DNA of 64,000 nucleotides from an uncultured Umboniibacter sp. (GCF_947497555.1 NZ_CANMGY010000006.1:62001-126000); one strand, 5' to 3'; positions 30,461-40,728 are shown, counted from the first letter of the stretch. A program made the numbers and translations. The notes: generated by a model from the letters alone, not told the origin.

Positions 30461-31689
30461 GGCAGGATTATTACCTCGTCACCTTCATTCAAGCCGCTTA
30501 TTACTTCAACACGGCTCAACGTTCGCAAGCCTAATTGCAGTTCTCTTCGTTCTCTGGCTCCACCATTATTCACGTAGGCAATGTTAAGGCCATTCTCCTG
30601 TTGCAGCGCAGTCAGCGGAATTTGCAACACATCCGAGGCATTCGCTACGTTAAAACTCGCTTGGAAACTTAGATTAATGCGGCCAACTATTTCCGCTGGA
30701 ATAGTGTCTAGTCCAACTTTGATGGTGAACCACTTACCGCGGCGATTTTCACGCTGGGCAGCCAATTGCGCAATACTCGTCACCGTCCCAGTGAGGGTTG
30801 CCTCGGGATAGGCATCAAGCTGGAGGTCCACCGGTGTACCCACTACGATACCGGCCGAATCTCCGGCAAGGACATGGACTTCGCCCACCAGCTGACTCAA
30901 ATCTGGCATCTCGGCGATAGCCGTTCCACCCCACTCTACCGAGCCACTGGTCACAGGCTCGCCGCTTCGAGAGGACCGTAGTAACTTCACTACACCATCA
31001 TGGGGAGCGCGGATCTCGGTTTGCGCTAAAAGTGCTTGGAAACGATTCGCATCTCTTTCAAAGCGTTCAACTTGAATCTGAGTGAGTCGTTCCTTGGAGC
31101 TGCGGCGTTCGCCATTTGAATCGCGGTCCCATTCAAGATAATTACCCCGAGCCTGGGTGTAAGCTAAGTCTCTGCCGTTATCAATCTGCTCAATCCGCGA
31201 GTAAACCGTATCGAGATCAGAACTAAAGGTTTCAATGAGTTGCACCTCGTCCTCGACCACCTGCAGGTCGTAATCAATCTCTACGTCCCGCTTGGCAAAG
31301 TCGGAACTATCCGCCACACCACGGGAAGACTCACGCTCCACATTCAATTTATTGGTGTTGTATTGAAAGGACGCTATCTCACCATTCAACTTTGCCACCA
31401 CATCACCCATTTTGACTTCGGAGCCATCTTCAATAACCCAGTCGATGGTATGGAGGTTACCCGGCTGAAGAGATAGCCGCGTGGCCTCAGCGCTGACAAT
31501 TTCGCCCGCAGCCGTGACCCGATGAACGAGGTCACCGCGCTCGGCGGTTTGCGTCAGTGCGGACGGAGCAGCGTCACCACATCCGGTGAGGACCCATGCC
31601 ATGCTGCTGGCTAGCAGTATGTTCCTTGCTCCCTTGCTTGGTGTCAGCGCTGCGATAACAGGTCTGAACGCGACAAGAATTCTCATCAT
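30457..31689 (-). CDS. Periplasmic adaptor (HlyD/MFP) lipoprotein, third of three
   Basis: A 410-aa protein with a long signal and lipobox LTGC (Cys37). It has the adaptor layout: lipoyl-like half-motif around VIEDGSEVKMGDVVAKLNGE, a helical hairpin (about 130-215), the second half-motif around IRAPHDGVVKLL, then a beta-barrel and membrane-proximal domain ending GLNEGDEVIILP. It links a MacB-type permease to an outer component. It overlaps its neighbours by 4 nt on both sides. It is the adaptor most like MacA among the three. Confidence 0.87.
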   Translation of the reverse strand: MMRILVAFRPVIAALTPSKGARNILLASSMAWVLTGCGDAAPSALTQTAERGDLVHRVTAAGEIVSAEATRLSLQPGNLHTIDWVIEDGSEVKMGDVVAKLNGEIASFQYNTNKLNVERESSRGVADSSDFAKRDVEIDYDLQVVEDEVQLIETFSSDLDTVYSRIEQIDNGRDLAYTQARGNYLEWDRDSNGERRSSKERLTQIQVERFERDANRFQALLAQTEIRAPHDGVVKLLRSSRSGEPVTSGSVEWGGTAIAEMPDLSQLVGEVHVLAGDSAGIVVGTPVDLQLDAYPEATLTGTVTSIAQLAAQRENRRGKWFTIKVGLDTIPAEIVGRINLSFQASFNVANASDVLQIPLTALQQENGLNIAYVNNGGARERRELQLGLRTLSRVEVISGLNEGDEVIILP

Positions 31690-32654
31690 TTTACCTCCGC
31701 AAAACGGATCTGCGCTTTCAAACCCGGTCTCATAACTTGAGGATCAGGGTCAATCACTTCCACCACGACGTCCGCATAAACCGCGCTATTCTGCTGACGG
31801 TAAACGTTTGAAACTGACTTCACGCGCCCCATCCAACTTTGATCGTCCACCGAGTCAATCTTTAAGCTCACCTGCTGGTCTAGGTCTATAGCTCGCAGAT
31901 CGCGCTCGGGAATAGCTACCGCCACCTCAATAAAATTTAGATCGGAGATTGATACCACTGCGAGTGCTCGATAGACATCGGAGCCCGCGGCAAATTTCTC
32001 GCCGCCAAAGCCACTTTGATAAAGCAAAATTCCGTCCTGTGGCGAGGCGAGCGCCATCTGAGAAATACCCTGTGACATGGAGGCAACCCGCGACTGTAAG
32101 CGGGTTAACTCAGCTTCATCAATGGCTTGCTCCGCCGCCGCTGAGGTCTCCTGCTGCTCAATGGATGATTCAATCTCGCGAACTCGCTCTGCGGCAATTT
32201 GCGCGTCAAGTTGATAGATACGCCGTTCTACTTCGGGCATCACGGGATCATTAATTGAGGCTTTCAATTGCGCTTTATCGCGGTTCATTTCGGCCTCAGC
32301 AAGATTCAGCCGTAATTCCTGAAGTGTTTGATCCAATTGCAGGGCTTTATCCTGAATACTCTGTTGGCGCTGAGCCAGTTGAGATTGCTGCTCTTGGAGC
32401 CGCCGACGCGGCTCACTTGGATCAAACCAAACCACCGGATCTCCAGCACTAACAAGCGATCCTTCAGGCGCCATACGTAGCACTTTGAACTGCCAAACCC
32501 GTTCAATGGACGGCGGCGTGATAAAGGTCTCTTTAAACGAACGAAGCTCGCCGGTGTAGCGTAATCCCTCTTCACGGACTGGCCCGATATTCGAATCAGT
32601 CGCATCACAGGATGCGAGCACTAAACCCAGGAGCAAGATTCCTAAACGATTCAT
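31686..32654 (-). CDS. Periplasmic adaptor (HlyD/MFP) lipoprotein, second of three
   Basis: A 322-aa protein with lipobox LASC (Cys16). A lipoyl-like half-motif (MAPEGSLVSAGDPVVWFD, about 58-75) is followed by a long Gln/Leu-rich coiled coil (about 80-195; LQEQQSQLAQRQQS, SIEQQETSAAAEQA), the second half-motif (LASPQDGILLYQ) and a short beta domain. It is shorter than the MacA-like partner and lacks a clear membrane-proximal domain. The start ATG overlaps the stop of the first adaptor gene (ATGA). Confidence 0.83.
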   Translation of the reverse strand: MNRLGILLLGLVLASCDATDSNIGPVREEGLRYTGELRSFKETFITPPSIERVWQFKVLRMAPEGSLVSAGDPVVWFDPSEPRRRLQEQQSQLAQRQQSIQDKALQLDQTLQELRLNLAEAEMNRDKAQLKASINDPVMPEVERRIYQLDAQIAAERVREIESSIEQQETSAAAEQAIDEAELTRLQSRVASMSQGISQMALASPQDGILLYQSGFGGEKFAAGSDVYRALAVVSISDLNFIEVAVAIPERDLRAIDLDQQVSLKIDSVDDQSWMGRVKSVSNVYRQQNSAVYADVVVEVIDPDPQVMRPGLKAQIRFAEVK

Positions 32655-33598
32655 AGCAACACCTCAACGCGAGCGCTCATACCTGGGCTGAGCGCTAGCT
32701 CACCCCGATTCTCGAAATTAATATTAACTGGGACCCAGCGCCCTAGGCCTCGGCGATCTCTTTCTACCCCCGCATCACCTACTGAGGTAATGGTGCCACT
32801 AAAATCTTCGGTTGGATTTTTGTCGAAGTGAATAGCCACCTCTACGCCCTCTGCCAAGGCGCTCGCATCCACTTCACTCACCCATGCCCTAAGTGACGAA
32901 CCGCCAATTGGCAGTAACTTTAAGACGCTGGAACCGGGATCGAGGCTATCGCCAATTTGAATATCTCGCTCTTGGAACCGTGAACGTTGATAGATAACCA
33001 GCACATCCTCGGTAGCGGCAATGGTACTGCGCTCAATTTCACTCTGGGCAAATTCGTACTCGGCTCGCAACCGTTCAATATTCAGCGCTCGCGTCTGCGC
33101 TTGGCTGCTATTACGTGAGGCGGTGAATTCTGCCGCTTCAAGCGCCTTCTCTAGTTCAAGCTCAGCACTGAGTACTGCAAATTCCGCATCGGCAATCTCC
33201 TTGCGACTTGAAAAGCTAGTTTGACGCTCAGCAATTAATTTGGCCTTTTCTAACTCCAAGCGCGCCACATCAATGCGTCGCTGTGCCGATAAACTTGCCA
33301 GTGCTTCAGTTCGCTCCTGCACCGCGACATTATCCTCAGCGGCAATGAGCTGCTCTTCAAATTGATCAAAGCGAGACTGGAGCATCTCCGTATCAAAGCT
33401 CACCAGGGGTTCCCCGGCGCTAACAACGGCGCCTTCCTCGGCCATCCAAACAATCTTGCGGGACCAACCGGCGTAAAGATGACGAGGTGTTGAGATGATT
33501 GACTGCTGCAGTGAGGTGACCTCGGCGGTAAGCAGGAGTCGCTCTGCTGAGGCAGAAAAGCTAGCTAGGGTGAGGCATAACGCCAGTAACCACTTCAT
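32651..33598 (-). CDS. Periplasmic adaptor (HlyD/MFP) protein, first of three
   Basis: A 315-aa protein with a classical signal peptide (cleavage after ASFSASA, about residue 18), so soluble in the periplasm rather than lipidated. It has the half-motif MAEEGAVVSAGEPLVSFD, a helical hairpin of about 110 residues with repeated Leu/Glu/Ala (LELEKALEAAEF), then a beta-barrel (VSEVDASALAEGVEVAIHFD) and ends LSPGMSARVEVLL. It overlaps the ATPase gene by 4 nt at its start and the second adaptor by 4 nt at its end. Confidence 0.83.
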   Translation of the reverse strand: MKWLLALCLTLASFSASAERLLLTAEVTSLQQSIISTPRHLYAGWSRKIVWMAEEGAVVSAGEPLVSFDTEMLQSRFDQFEEQLIAAEDNVAVQERTEALASLSAQRRIDVARLELEKAKLIAERQTSFSSRKEIADAEFAVLSAELELEKALEAAEFTASRNSSQAQTRALNIERLRAEYEFAQSEIERSTIAATEDVLVIYQRSRFQERDIQIGDSLDPGSSVLKLLPIGGSSLRAWVSEVDASALAEGVEVAIHFDKNPTEDFSGTITSVGDAGVERDRRGLGRWVPVNINFENRGELALSPGMSARVEVLL

Positions 33599-34278
33599 CG
33601 GATATCCTCCCTCTGAATCACGCCATCGCGAAGAAAAATAATGCGCTTGGCGAGCTCCGCAATTTCGAGCTCATGGGTGACCAAAATAATCGTCTGCCCC
33701 TGGGCATTTAGGCGACTCAGCAAATCCATGATTTCAACGGCGGTTTTGGAGTCCAATGCGCCAGTGGGTTCGTCAGCAAACAGTATCTTCGGTTCATTCA
33801 CTAACGCTCGGGCAATCGCGACTCGCTGCCGCTGTCCACCGGACATTTGATTGGGGCGGAAATGTACCCGCTCGCCCAACCCCAGCGAGGTCAGTAATTC
33901 CGTTGCCCGCTCAGTTGCCTTAGGCCAGTCTGGATTATCGCTGTATTGAATGGGTAGCAGAACATTATCTAACGCCGACAATCGGGGCATTAGATGAAAG
34001 CTTTGAAAAACAAAACCGAAGGAACGATTGCGCACCGCGGATAGGGTATCGTCACTGTAATCGGCAATCGCCTCTCCCGCTAGCTGGTAATCTCCAGACG
34101 TGGGCGTATCTAAACCACCGAGAATATTCATAAGCGTAGATTTGCCCGAGCCCGAGGGGCCCATGATGGCGACAAACTCACCCTCTTCAATGGATAAATC
34201 GAGTGATCTTAGCACGTGTAACTGTTGGTCACCCATGCTGAAAAATTTGTCGATATTACTTAACTCTATTAACGCCAT
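33595..34278 (-). CDS. ABC transporter ATP-binding protein (LolD/MacB type)
   Basis: A 227-aa ATPase subunit: Walker A GPSGSGKST (about 40-48), Q-loop FVFQSFHLMPRLSALDNV, signature MSGGQRQRVAIARAL, Walker B ILFADEPTGALD and the switch His in LVTHE. The PRLSALDNVLLP stretch places it in the MacB/LolD/FtsE clade. It is the first gene of a five-gene operon (ATPase, three adaptors, permease) in which every junction is a 4-nt ATGA overlap. Confidence 0.93.
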   Translation of the reverse strand: MALIELSNIDKFFSMGDQQLHVLRSLDLSIEEGEFVAIMGPSGSGKSTLMNILGGLDTPTSGDYQLAGEAIADYSDDTLSAVRNRSFGFVFQSFHLMPRLSALDNVLLPIQYSDNPDWPKATERATELLTSLGLGERVHFRPNQMSGGQRQRVAIARALVNEPKILFADEPTGALDSKTAVEIMDLLSRLNAQGQTIILVTHELEIAELAKRIIFLRDGVIQREDIR

Positions 34279-34667
34279 GTTGAATATGAACCCGTCCCTT
34301 TGGTTTCGTCCCTGGAGTTGCGGCGCTCCCGAACTAATCGGCGCTACGCTAGTTTTTTATTTAGTGGACGAGTCTACTGCGTTTCACGCGAGGAGCAACT
34401 AGGGGATAGGCGAAAGCCTAAAAATGAAATTGGGCACCTAATATGAAACGCGTAAGGATGAAGCTGGGCCCTTAGCATGGAGGAAGCTGAAGGCAGCAGT
34501 ATTATTCACTTTCAAGGGCTGTTGGTACAAACGCGAATGCACAAATTAGACATTTGCTATACACTGTCGCGCAACTACACTCAGCGAAGCGTCGCATCGC
34601 CGTTCGGATGTGATACCCGGTGGGTATTCAGGATAGCATTAAGCGGCACCTTAAAAGGAAAAAAACC
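34279..34667. other. Divergent region between the ABC operon and typA
   Basis: No gene is supported in these 389 bases. There is a small GNRA-type hairpin, TAGGC-GAAA-GCCTA (34407-34420), and a TATACA (34558-34563) that could be the -10 of typA, although no matching -35 is seen. Nothing else is recognisable. Confidence 0.3.
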
Positions 34668-36491
34668 TTGGATATCAGTAACTTACGTAACATCGCAATT
34701 ATTGCGCACGTTGACCACGGAAAAACTACCCTAGTGGACAAGCTGCTTGAGCAGTCCGGTACACTTGATCGTAAAGACGTGGGCACCGATCGTATCATGG
34801 ATTCTAATGATCAGGAACGTGAGCGCGGCATTACCATTCTTGCTAAAAACACCGCGATCAAGTGGAATGACTACCGCATCAACATCGTAGACACCCCTGG
34901 ACACGCCGATTTCGGCGGTGAAGTTGAGCGTGTTATGTCGATGGTTGATTGTGTATGTCTGCTTGTTGATGCGCAAGATGGCCCGATGCCACAAACTCGC
35001 TTCGTTACCCAAAAGGCATTCGAGCGTGGTTTGAAGCCGATTGTTGTGATCAACAAGGTAGACCGTCCTGGCGCGCGCCCTGACTGGGTGCTTGATCAGG
35101 TATTTGATCTGTTTGATAACCTTGGCGCTACCGAAGAGCAGTTAGACTTCCCAGTGGTATATGCTTCAGCGCTAAACGGTGTAGCAGGTCTTGAGGCAGA
35201 CGAGCTTAGCGAAGACATGACGCCGCTACTACAGATGATTGTTGATAAGGTTGACGCCCCTGAGGTTGATGCTGAAGGTCCTTTCCAAATGCAGATTTCT
35301 GCACTGGATTACAACAACTTCACCGGTGTTATCGGTATTGGTCGTGTCACGCGCGGTTCGGTTAAGCCTAACCAGCAAATCGTTGTGTCTGATCACAATG
35401 GTCATTCGCGCAAAGGTAAAGTACTTCAGGTAATGGGTTACCACGGCCTTGAGCGCGTTGAAGTAACCGAAGCGACTGCGGGCGACATCATCTGTGTCAC
35501 CGGTATCGATCCACTCAACATCTCGGATACCCTGTGTGATCCAAGCAATGTTGAAGCGCTACCAGCACTTACGGTAGACGAGCCAACCGTATCCATGACC
35601 TTCCAGGTTAACACGTCTCCTTTCGCTGGCCTTGAAGGCAAGTTTGTGACGTCACGTAACATTTCTGAGCGTCTTGATCGCGAGTTGATTCACAACGTAG
35701 CACTGCGTGTTGAACCCGGTGACTCACCGGACAAGTTCCGTGTTTCTGGCCGTGGTGAGCTTCACCTTTCAGTATTGATTGAGTCAATGCGTCGTGAAGG
35801 CTTCGAAATGGGTGTATCACGTCCGGAAGTTGTTACCCGTGAAATTGACGGAGAAACTCAAGAGCCGTTCGAACGCGTAGTCTTGGACATCGAACTTGAT
35901 CACCAAGGCTCGGTAATGGAAGAATTCGGTAACCGTGGCGGCCAAATTGCCAACATGGAGCCAGACGGTAAAGGTCGTATCCGCCTTGAGTACGTTATTC
36001 CAGCACGTGGCCTGATTGGTTTCCGTAGCCAGTTCATGACCCTTACCTCAGGTTCGGGCATCCTTACCTCAATCTTCGATCACTACGGTGTTGTTAACGC
36101 CGGCTATAAAGTTCAGCGTAATAACGGTGTATTGGTATCTATGGTTAAGGGTAAAGCATTGGCTTTCGGTTTGTTCGGTCTTCAGGATCGCGGCCGTTTG
36201 TTCATTGATCCAAACGTTGACGTTTACGAAGGTCAAATCATTGGTTTGCACTCGCGTAGCAATGACTTAACGGTTAACCCTACCAAGGGTAAGCAGCTTA
36301 CTAACGTTCGTGCCTCGGGTACTGATGAAGCGCTCACGCTAACACCTCCCGTTCGCCATACGCTAGAGCAGGCATTGGACTTCATCGATGATGACGAGCT
36401 GGTAGAAGTAACGCCTGAAAGCATTCGTATTCGTAAGAAGAAGCTGAAAGAGAACGAGCGTCGTCGTGACGACAAAGCTAAGAAGGCGTAA
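34668..36491 (+). CDS. typA: Ribosome-associated GTPase BipA/TypA
   Basis: A translational GTPase that binds the 70S ribosome, aids 50S assembly at low temperature and is linked to stress response. It has G1 [10 protein letters not shown]2 RGITI, G3 [16 protein letters not shown]4 NKVDR, EF-G-like domains III and V, and the BipA-specific C-terminal domain. The ORF can be extended to a GTG at 34620, but the TTG at 34668 follows AAGGAA by 8 nt, begins just before the conserved [13 protein letters not shown] and gives exactly 607 aa, the size of E. coli BipA. It ends in a terminator. Confidence 0.94.
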   Translation: MDISNLRNIAIIAHVDHGKTTLVDKLLEQSGTLDRKDVGTDRIMDSNDQERERGITILAKNTAIKWNDYRINIVDTPGHADFGGEVERVMSMVDCVCLLVDAQDGPMPQTRFVTQKAFERGLKPIVVINKVDRPGARPDWVLDQVFDLFDNLGATEEQLDFPVVYASALNGVAGLEADELSEDMTPLLQMIVDKVDAPEVDAEGPFQMQISALDYNNFTGVIGIGRVTRGSVKPNQQIVVSDHNGHSRKGKVLQVMGYHGLERVEVTEATAGDIICVTGIDPLNISDTLCDPSNVEALPALTVDEPTVSMTFQVNTSPFAGLEGKFVTSRNISERLDRELIHNVALRVEPGDSPDKFRVSGRGELHLSVLIESMRREGFEMGVSRPEVVTREIDGETQEPFERVVLDIELDHQGSVMEEFGNRGGQIANMEPDGKGRIRLEYVIPARGLIGFRSQFMTLTSGSGILTSIFDHYGVVNAGYKVQRNNGVLVSMVKGKALAFGLFGLQDRGRLFIDPNVDVYEGQIIGLHSRSNDLTVNPTKGKQLTNVRASGTDEALTLTPPVRHTLEQALDFIDDDELVEVTPESIRIRKKKLKENERRRDDKAKKA

Positions 36492-36513
36492 GCCACTTTA
36501 GCGCTCAATAAAT

Positions 36514-36544
36514 AATCCTCACCCTACGGTGGGGATTTTTTTTG
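36514..36544 (+). terminator. Rho-independent terminator of typA
   Basis: ATCCTCACC (36515-36523) pairs with GGTGGGGAT (36528-36536), including one G-T wobble, across CTAC, and is followed by eight T. Confidence 0.88.
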
Positions 36545-36776
36545 CCTGGAAGATAGCATAATTATTGCTAGACCAAGCAAAACCCCTGAAGCCCACTAAT
36601 ACCCTCATGCTAAGTTGATAACGCGTCATGCTTTGTATCGGTGCGCTAGACCGAAGTCACTGCTTACTTTCTAGCCACTCAGATCCGTAGCGCTCAGTGC
36701 TTCCCGTTAGTGGTTAATTAGGTTAAATTACTAGTACAAAAACAACTACTTGCGAATCACAGAGAGCGTTAACAGG

Positions 36777-38303
36777 ATGAGCGATTCAACGCTTACGATC
36801 GATTTGGATGTCAGTCAATCCATAGCCCATCACGACATCCCAACGTGTACCGTTATTTGGGCGCACCGCCCCGAACTTGTCGGTGCGCAGCTCAACGTAT
36901 CAACAACTCGTCAGTTGGGTCGAGGCTTTGCCGAATTTAAACATCTTGATGGCCGTCAGGTACTGATCGATGATCCCTACCTTTCACGCACCGGCTTTAA
37001 CACTAGCTACCGCGAATCCCAGGGCCTCACTATTGATCGCGGCGACTGTAAGCAGGATATTGACATTGATGGCGTCCGGTTGGAACAGTCGATGTTGCTC
37101 TCCAGCGACGTACTCACCCGCGGCACGCCGCTCATCTGGGGCAACCGACTGGTATTGTTGTTTCACTTTCGAAACTCAGCAACCTCTGACATCGGGGTAC
37201 TGCACGATATCCTTGGCGTAAGCGAATGTATTCAGAACGCCAAGCAATCGATTTTAAATCTTCGGGTTGATTCCCGCTCGGTGTTAATCACTGGCCCGTC
37301 GGGTACCGGTAAAGAACTTATTGCTCAGGCGCTTCACAAAGAATCAACCCGCAGTGATCAGCCGATAGTAAGCGTGAATATTAGCGCTATTGCGCCAGAG
37401 TTAGTGGCGAGCGAATTGTTCGGTCATAAAAAAGGTGCCTTTACGGGGGCCGACCGAGATAACAAGGGGCTGTTTGAAAAAGCGCACCGGGGTTCACTCT
37501 TCCTCGATGAAATCGGCGACGCGAGCGACAAGACACAAATGGCACTGTTAAGAGCGCTTGAATACGGTGAAATTCAGCCGGTGGGTGGCGATAAGCTCAT
37601 TAACGTGGATGTTCGTGCCATTACAGCAACGGACGCTATTTTAGAGGAGCGTATCGACAACTCGTCCTTTCGCTTGCCGCTAATGCAGCGTATCGCCAGC
37701 TACACCATTAAGCTCGACCCGCTTGAACAACGCTTGGAAGACGTTGGTATTCTGGCGCTGCACTGTATTCGGCAGCACGAACGTGACTTCGCGACTCAGT
37801 ACGACTTCGCAGCCAGCACGGGCATGACTAGCCAATTACCTCAGCTCCTCTACGCCTTCTGCCGCTATAGCTGGCCCGGCAACGTGCGCCAACTTGGCAA
37901 CCTCATTCGGCAAACGCTTACCGATGCGATAGGTAATCAGCAAATCATACTCCCGCGCTGTATCCAAGATCACCTCGACGTGGTCGCACCGAAGAAAAGC
38001 TTGTTTAAGCGCAAGAAACGGCCACGTGAATTAAGCGCCACCGAGATTGAATCAGCACTGCGAAAACACGCCTGGCACCCTGAGCACGCCGCGGATGAAC
38101 TGGGTATTTCTCGTTCGGCTTTGCTCAAGCGCGCCAAGGATGACGCTATCCTCCCTAATACCGCCGAGTTGTCCGCAGATGACCTTCGCAAGGCCCTGGT
38201 GAAACATGGTAACGACAAACATGACGTCGCCTTTGCCTTGCGTATCACGCCGAAGGTACTCACGAGGCTTATAAACGAGCATCAGCTTGAGGTGACGCCG
38301 TAA
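36777..38303 (+). CDS. FHA-domain sigma-54-dependent transcriptional activator
   Basis: A bacterial enhancer-binding protein of 508 aa. Residues about 25-130 form an FHA-like phosphothreonine-binding domain (LGRG near 47-50, DDPYLSRTGF at 65-74). The AAA+ domain (about 140-375) has Walker A GPSGTGKE (173-180), the sigma-54 contact loop GAFTGA (220-225) and Walker B LFLDEIGD (241-248). The C-terminus carries two Fis-type helix-turn-helix segments, EHAADELGISRSALLKRA and KHDVAFALRITPKVLTRL. There is no response-regulator domain, so its input is probably Ser/Thr phosphorylation by the kinase encoded 1 nt downstream. ATG 36777 is preferred over a TTG at 36750. Confidence 0.92.
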   Translation: MSDSTLTIDLDVSQSIAHHDIPTCTVIWAHRPELVGAQLNVSTTRQLGRGFAEFKHLDGRQVLIDDPYLSRTGFNTSYRESQGLTIDRGDCKQDIDIDGVRLEQSMLLSSDVLTRGTPLIWGNRLVLLFHFRNSATSDIGVLHDILGVSECIQNAKQSILNLRVDSRSVLITGPSGTGKELIAQALHKESTRSDQPIVSVNISAIAPELVASELFGHKKGAFTGADRDNKGLFEKAHRGSLFLDEIGDASDKTQMALLRALEYGEIQPVGGDKLINVDVRAITATDAILEERIDNSSFRLPLMQRIASYTIKLDPLEQRLEDVGILALHCIRQHERDFATQYDFAASTGMTSQLPQLLYAFCRYSWPGNVRQLGNLIRQTLTDAIGNQQIILPRCIQDHLDVVAPKKSLFKRKKRPRELSATEIESALRKHAWHPEHAADELGISRSALLKRAKDDAILPNTAELSADDLRKALVKHGNDKHDVAFALRITPKVLTRLINEHQLEVTP

Positions 38304-38304
38304 C

Positions 38305-40728
38305 ATGAGTCTGGAGTTAAATAGCACGGTTGGTCACTACCATGTCATTCGTCGCCTTGGTGAAGGTGGCATGGGCACCGTTTATTTGGCAAACGACACT
38401 CGCCTCGATCGTAAAGTGGCGCTAAAAACACTCTCCATTCCCGAGGCCGGATTCGAGGCCTTACGCGTTGAAGCAAAAATTCTGGCCAGCGTGAATCACC
38501 CGAATGTGCTATCGCTGTACGATGTATTCGAACACGAAGGCTACTACGTGCTCGTCACTGAATACCTGCCCAACCAAACACTTGCCGACGCTTTAAGTTC
38601 AGCGCCAATGGCGCTGGATGAAGCACTCGATACCGCCATAGCACTGTCCCAGGGCATCGAAGCCATTCATCAGCAACGAATCATTCATTGCGACCTAAAG
38701 CCATCGAATGTGCTGCTGGGCTTTGATCGCACCGTAAAAATTGGGGATTTCGGCATCGCCCTAACGGGAAAAATTGATGAGAATCACTCCGCACAGGTCA
38801 AGGGGACACTCTCTGCAATCTCGCCCGAGCAATTAACCGGAGCGGCAGCAACACCGGCCTCGGATATCTACTCCTTAGGCCTAATTTGCTATCAAATATT
38901 CACCGGCAACGCACCCTATCGTGACTGTAAGGGCGACGATGAATTAAAAGAGGCCATCCTCAAGGGTAAATTCCGCAAACCGAACAGCGACCTCAAAGCG
39001 ATCAATCAACTGCTTAGCGAGATGCTGGAGATCAGTCCTAAGGCTCGTATCAACTCCGCGCGCGAGGTCACCCTTCGCCTGCAAAATATTCGCCGGGAGC
39101 GCACCTTAACTGAGCTTACAGGCACTATCTCCGTAGCGCGACCGCCTCGCTTCCCCAAGTGGGTGACACTCTCCCTCAGCGCGCTCATTAGCCTCGTTCT
39201 GCTGGCTGGCGTTAACCTGATGATGAGCGAAGCGCCCCCTACTAAGCGTCTAGGAGTGCTGGTAGATCAAGTGGTGGTAAGCGGGCTGGATGATGCAGCG
39301 GCGCACCAACTTAGTGAGGAGTACACCAGTCATATCGCGTATGCCTTAACACACACGCCTGGGCTTGATATCTACGCGCGTCGCGACCCTGAAGCGCTGA
39401 ATAATAGGGCGAGTTACTGGGAGTCAATTGGTGTTGATGAAGGACTGTCCATCTCCATTGTATGTTCTTCATCAACCTTGTGTGAACTGTTCGTGCGCCT
39501 TGAGTCCCGATATGGCGCCCTCCTCGACTCAACCCAAATCAGCGTTAATCCGCAGCGCCGCCGCTTCATGGCCAACACCATTAACCAGTTGCTCTTCGAT
39601 GTCATTGAGAATTACCAACCACCGGAGGCAGATTCACCCCTTCTAGAAGGCGATATCGCCTTTCAATCAACACTGCGGCAGGCCATTGAAAGCAAAACCG
39701 AGGTGACGGCCCAGGATGCCATTCAGGCCGTGGGGTTATTTGTGAAAGCCCCAAGCCTGGATACGGCGACCGATGCGATCTCGGCGATCCGCCGCGCTAG
39801 TAGTGCTGACGCTCAACACCTCTGGGACGAGGAATATCCAAACGCCGCAGCGCGCTTGGAACCGCGTGATCAATTACTTGTTGAGCTCGGCAGCGAAATT
39901 ATCCTCAAGCGGAACGATGCGCTTGAGAGCAAGTTCAGCCGCTTAAACTTACTGGAGCAAAACCTTATCCCCCACGAGTTTGGGCTTATTCTTCGAGCCC
40001 GCTATCTTTGGCAAAAGGGTCAGCTGAATGCCGCCTACGAGTATCTCTACGAATTTCAAGATCAGGGTTATTCCTGGCACATTGATCGTTACTTAATGAG
40101 CCTTGCACTGTACGGTAAGAACGATTTTAATGCTGCGCGCCAGCACCTAGGCTTCGCGCTAGATGCTGCGCCCGAAAATTTTGAGCTCCGTGAAATTCAA
40201 GCTCAGCTCGCTATCATCTTGGGTGACCTCGATTCCCTCAGCGATGTGCAGCAATTTCTCTTGCGCCACAGTGAACCCGTTGCCATTCAGACGTTTGTGG
40301 AGTTATGGCTGGCCTTTTATCAGGGCCAATACGAGCAGGTTCTACAAACCATTAATCGTACCGAATTAGCCGAATTTGAATTATGGGAACAGCAGTCCAT
40401 CATGCTTATTCAAGCTGACAGCCTGCTGCTAGGCGGGTTAACTGACGAGGCGCTAACGGTTTACCAGGCGTTGCTTGAATACACTGATCTTGACGTTAGC
40501 GTGAAAGCACAGGCGATTTGGCACACCCAAAGTGCCGACGATGCGCTCATTTATCTCTCTGGCGCTACCGCCGAAGCCCTCAATAACTACGAGCGTTTGC
40601 CTTTGCACTACTGGCTCTACCAAGCCCGCAATGACGAGCGCGCGGACGCGACCCGCCAACAGGCTTTGGACGATGGCATCGGTGAAGTACTTCTGGATAT
40701 ACCTTGGCCTAACCAAGCATACCGTTAG
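38305..40728 (+). CDS. Transmembrane Ser/Thr protein kinase with TolB-like and TPR-like extracytoplasmic region
   Basis: An 807-aa Hanks-type kinase. The N-terminal kinase domain (about 10-265) has the glycine loop GEGGMGTVY (19-27), Lys41 in VALK, catalytic Asp130 in HCDLKPSN and the DFG Asp148. The usual HRD is HCD, making it a non-RD kinase that may not need activation-loop phosphorylation. A single transmembrane helix (about 284-306) leads to a periplasmic part with a TolB-N/FlgO-like domain (GVLVDQVVVSGLDDAAAHQL, about 315-435) and helical TPR-like repeats to the end. It overlaps no gene but lies 1 nt after the FHA activator, its likely target. The 3' end is duplicated at 41622-41757. 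Confidence 0.92.
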   Translation: MSLELNSTVGHYHVIRRLGEGGMGTVYLANDTRLDRKVALKTLSIPEAGFEALRVEAKILASVNHPNVLSLYDVFEHEGYYVLVTEYLPNQTLADALSSAPMALDEALDTAIALSQGIEAIHQQRIIHCDLKPSNVLLGFDRTVKIGDFGIALTGKIDENHSAQVKGTLSAISPEQLTGAAATPASDIYSLGLICYQIFTGNAPYRDCKGDDELKEAILKGKFRKPNSDLKAINQLLSEMLEISPKARINSAREVTLRLQNIRRERTLTELTGTISVARPPRFPKWVTLSLSALISLVLLAGVNLMMSEAPPTKRLGVLVDQVVVSGLDDAAAHQLSEEYTSHIAYALTHTPGLDIYARRDPEALNNRASYWESIGVDEGLSISIVCSSSTLCELFVRLESRYGALLDSTQISVNPQRRRFMANTINQLLFDVIENYQPPEADSPLLEGDIAFQSTLRQAIESKTEVTAQDAIQAVGLFVKAPSLDTATDAISAIRRASSADAQHLWDEEYPNAAARLEPRDQLLVELGSEIILKRNDALESKFSRLNLLEQNLIPHEFGLILRARYLWQKGQLNAAYEYLYEFQDQGYSWHIDRYLMSLALYGKNDFNAARQHLGFALDAAPENFELREIQAQLAIILGDLDSLSDVQQFLLRHSEPVAIQTFVELWLAFYQGQYEQVLQTINRTELAEFELWEQQSIMLIQADSLLLGGLTDEALTVYQALLEYTDLDVSVKAQAIWHTQSADDALIYLSGATAEALNNYERLPLHYWLYQARNDERADATRQQALDDGIGEVLLDIPWPNQAYR
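40574..40709 (+). repeat. Direct repeat, copy 1 (3' end of kinase gene)
   Basis: These 136 bases, encoding about the last 46 residues before the final six of the kinase, recur at 41622-41757 with a single difference (GCGCGG against GCGCCG near 40643/41691). The copies are 1048 bp apart in the same orientation. Confidence 0.95.

Noticed and set aside
34620..34667. GTG start giving a 16-residue longer TypA
   Set aside because: TTG 34668 has a good ribosome site and gives the exact 607-aa family length.
34477..34734. Plus-strand reading frame before typA
   Set aside because: Overlaps the real typA start in another frame, with no ribosome site and no recognisable protein pattern.
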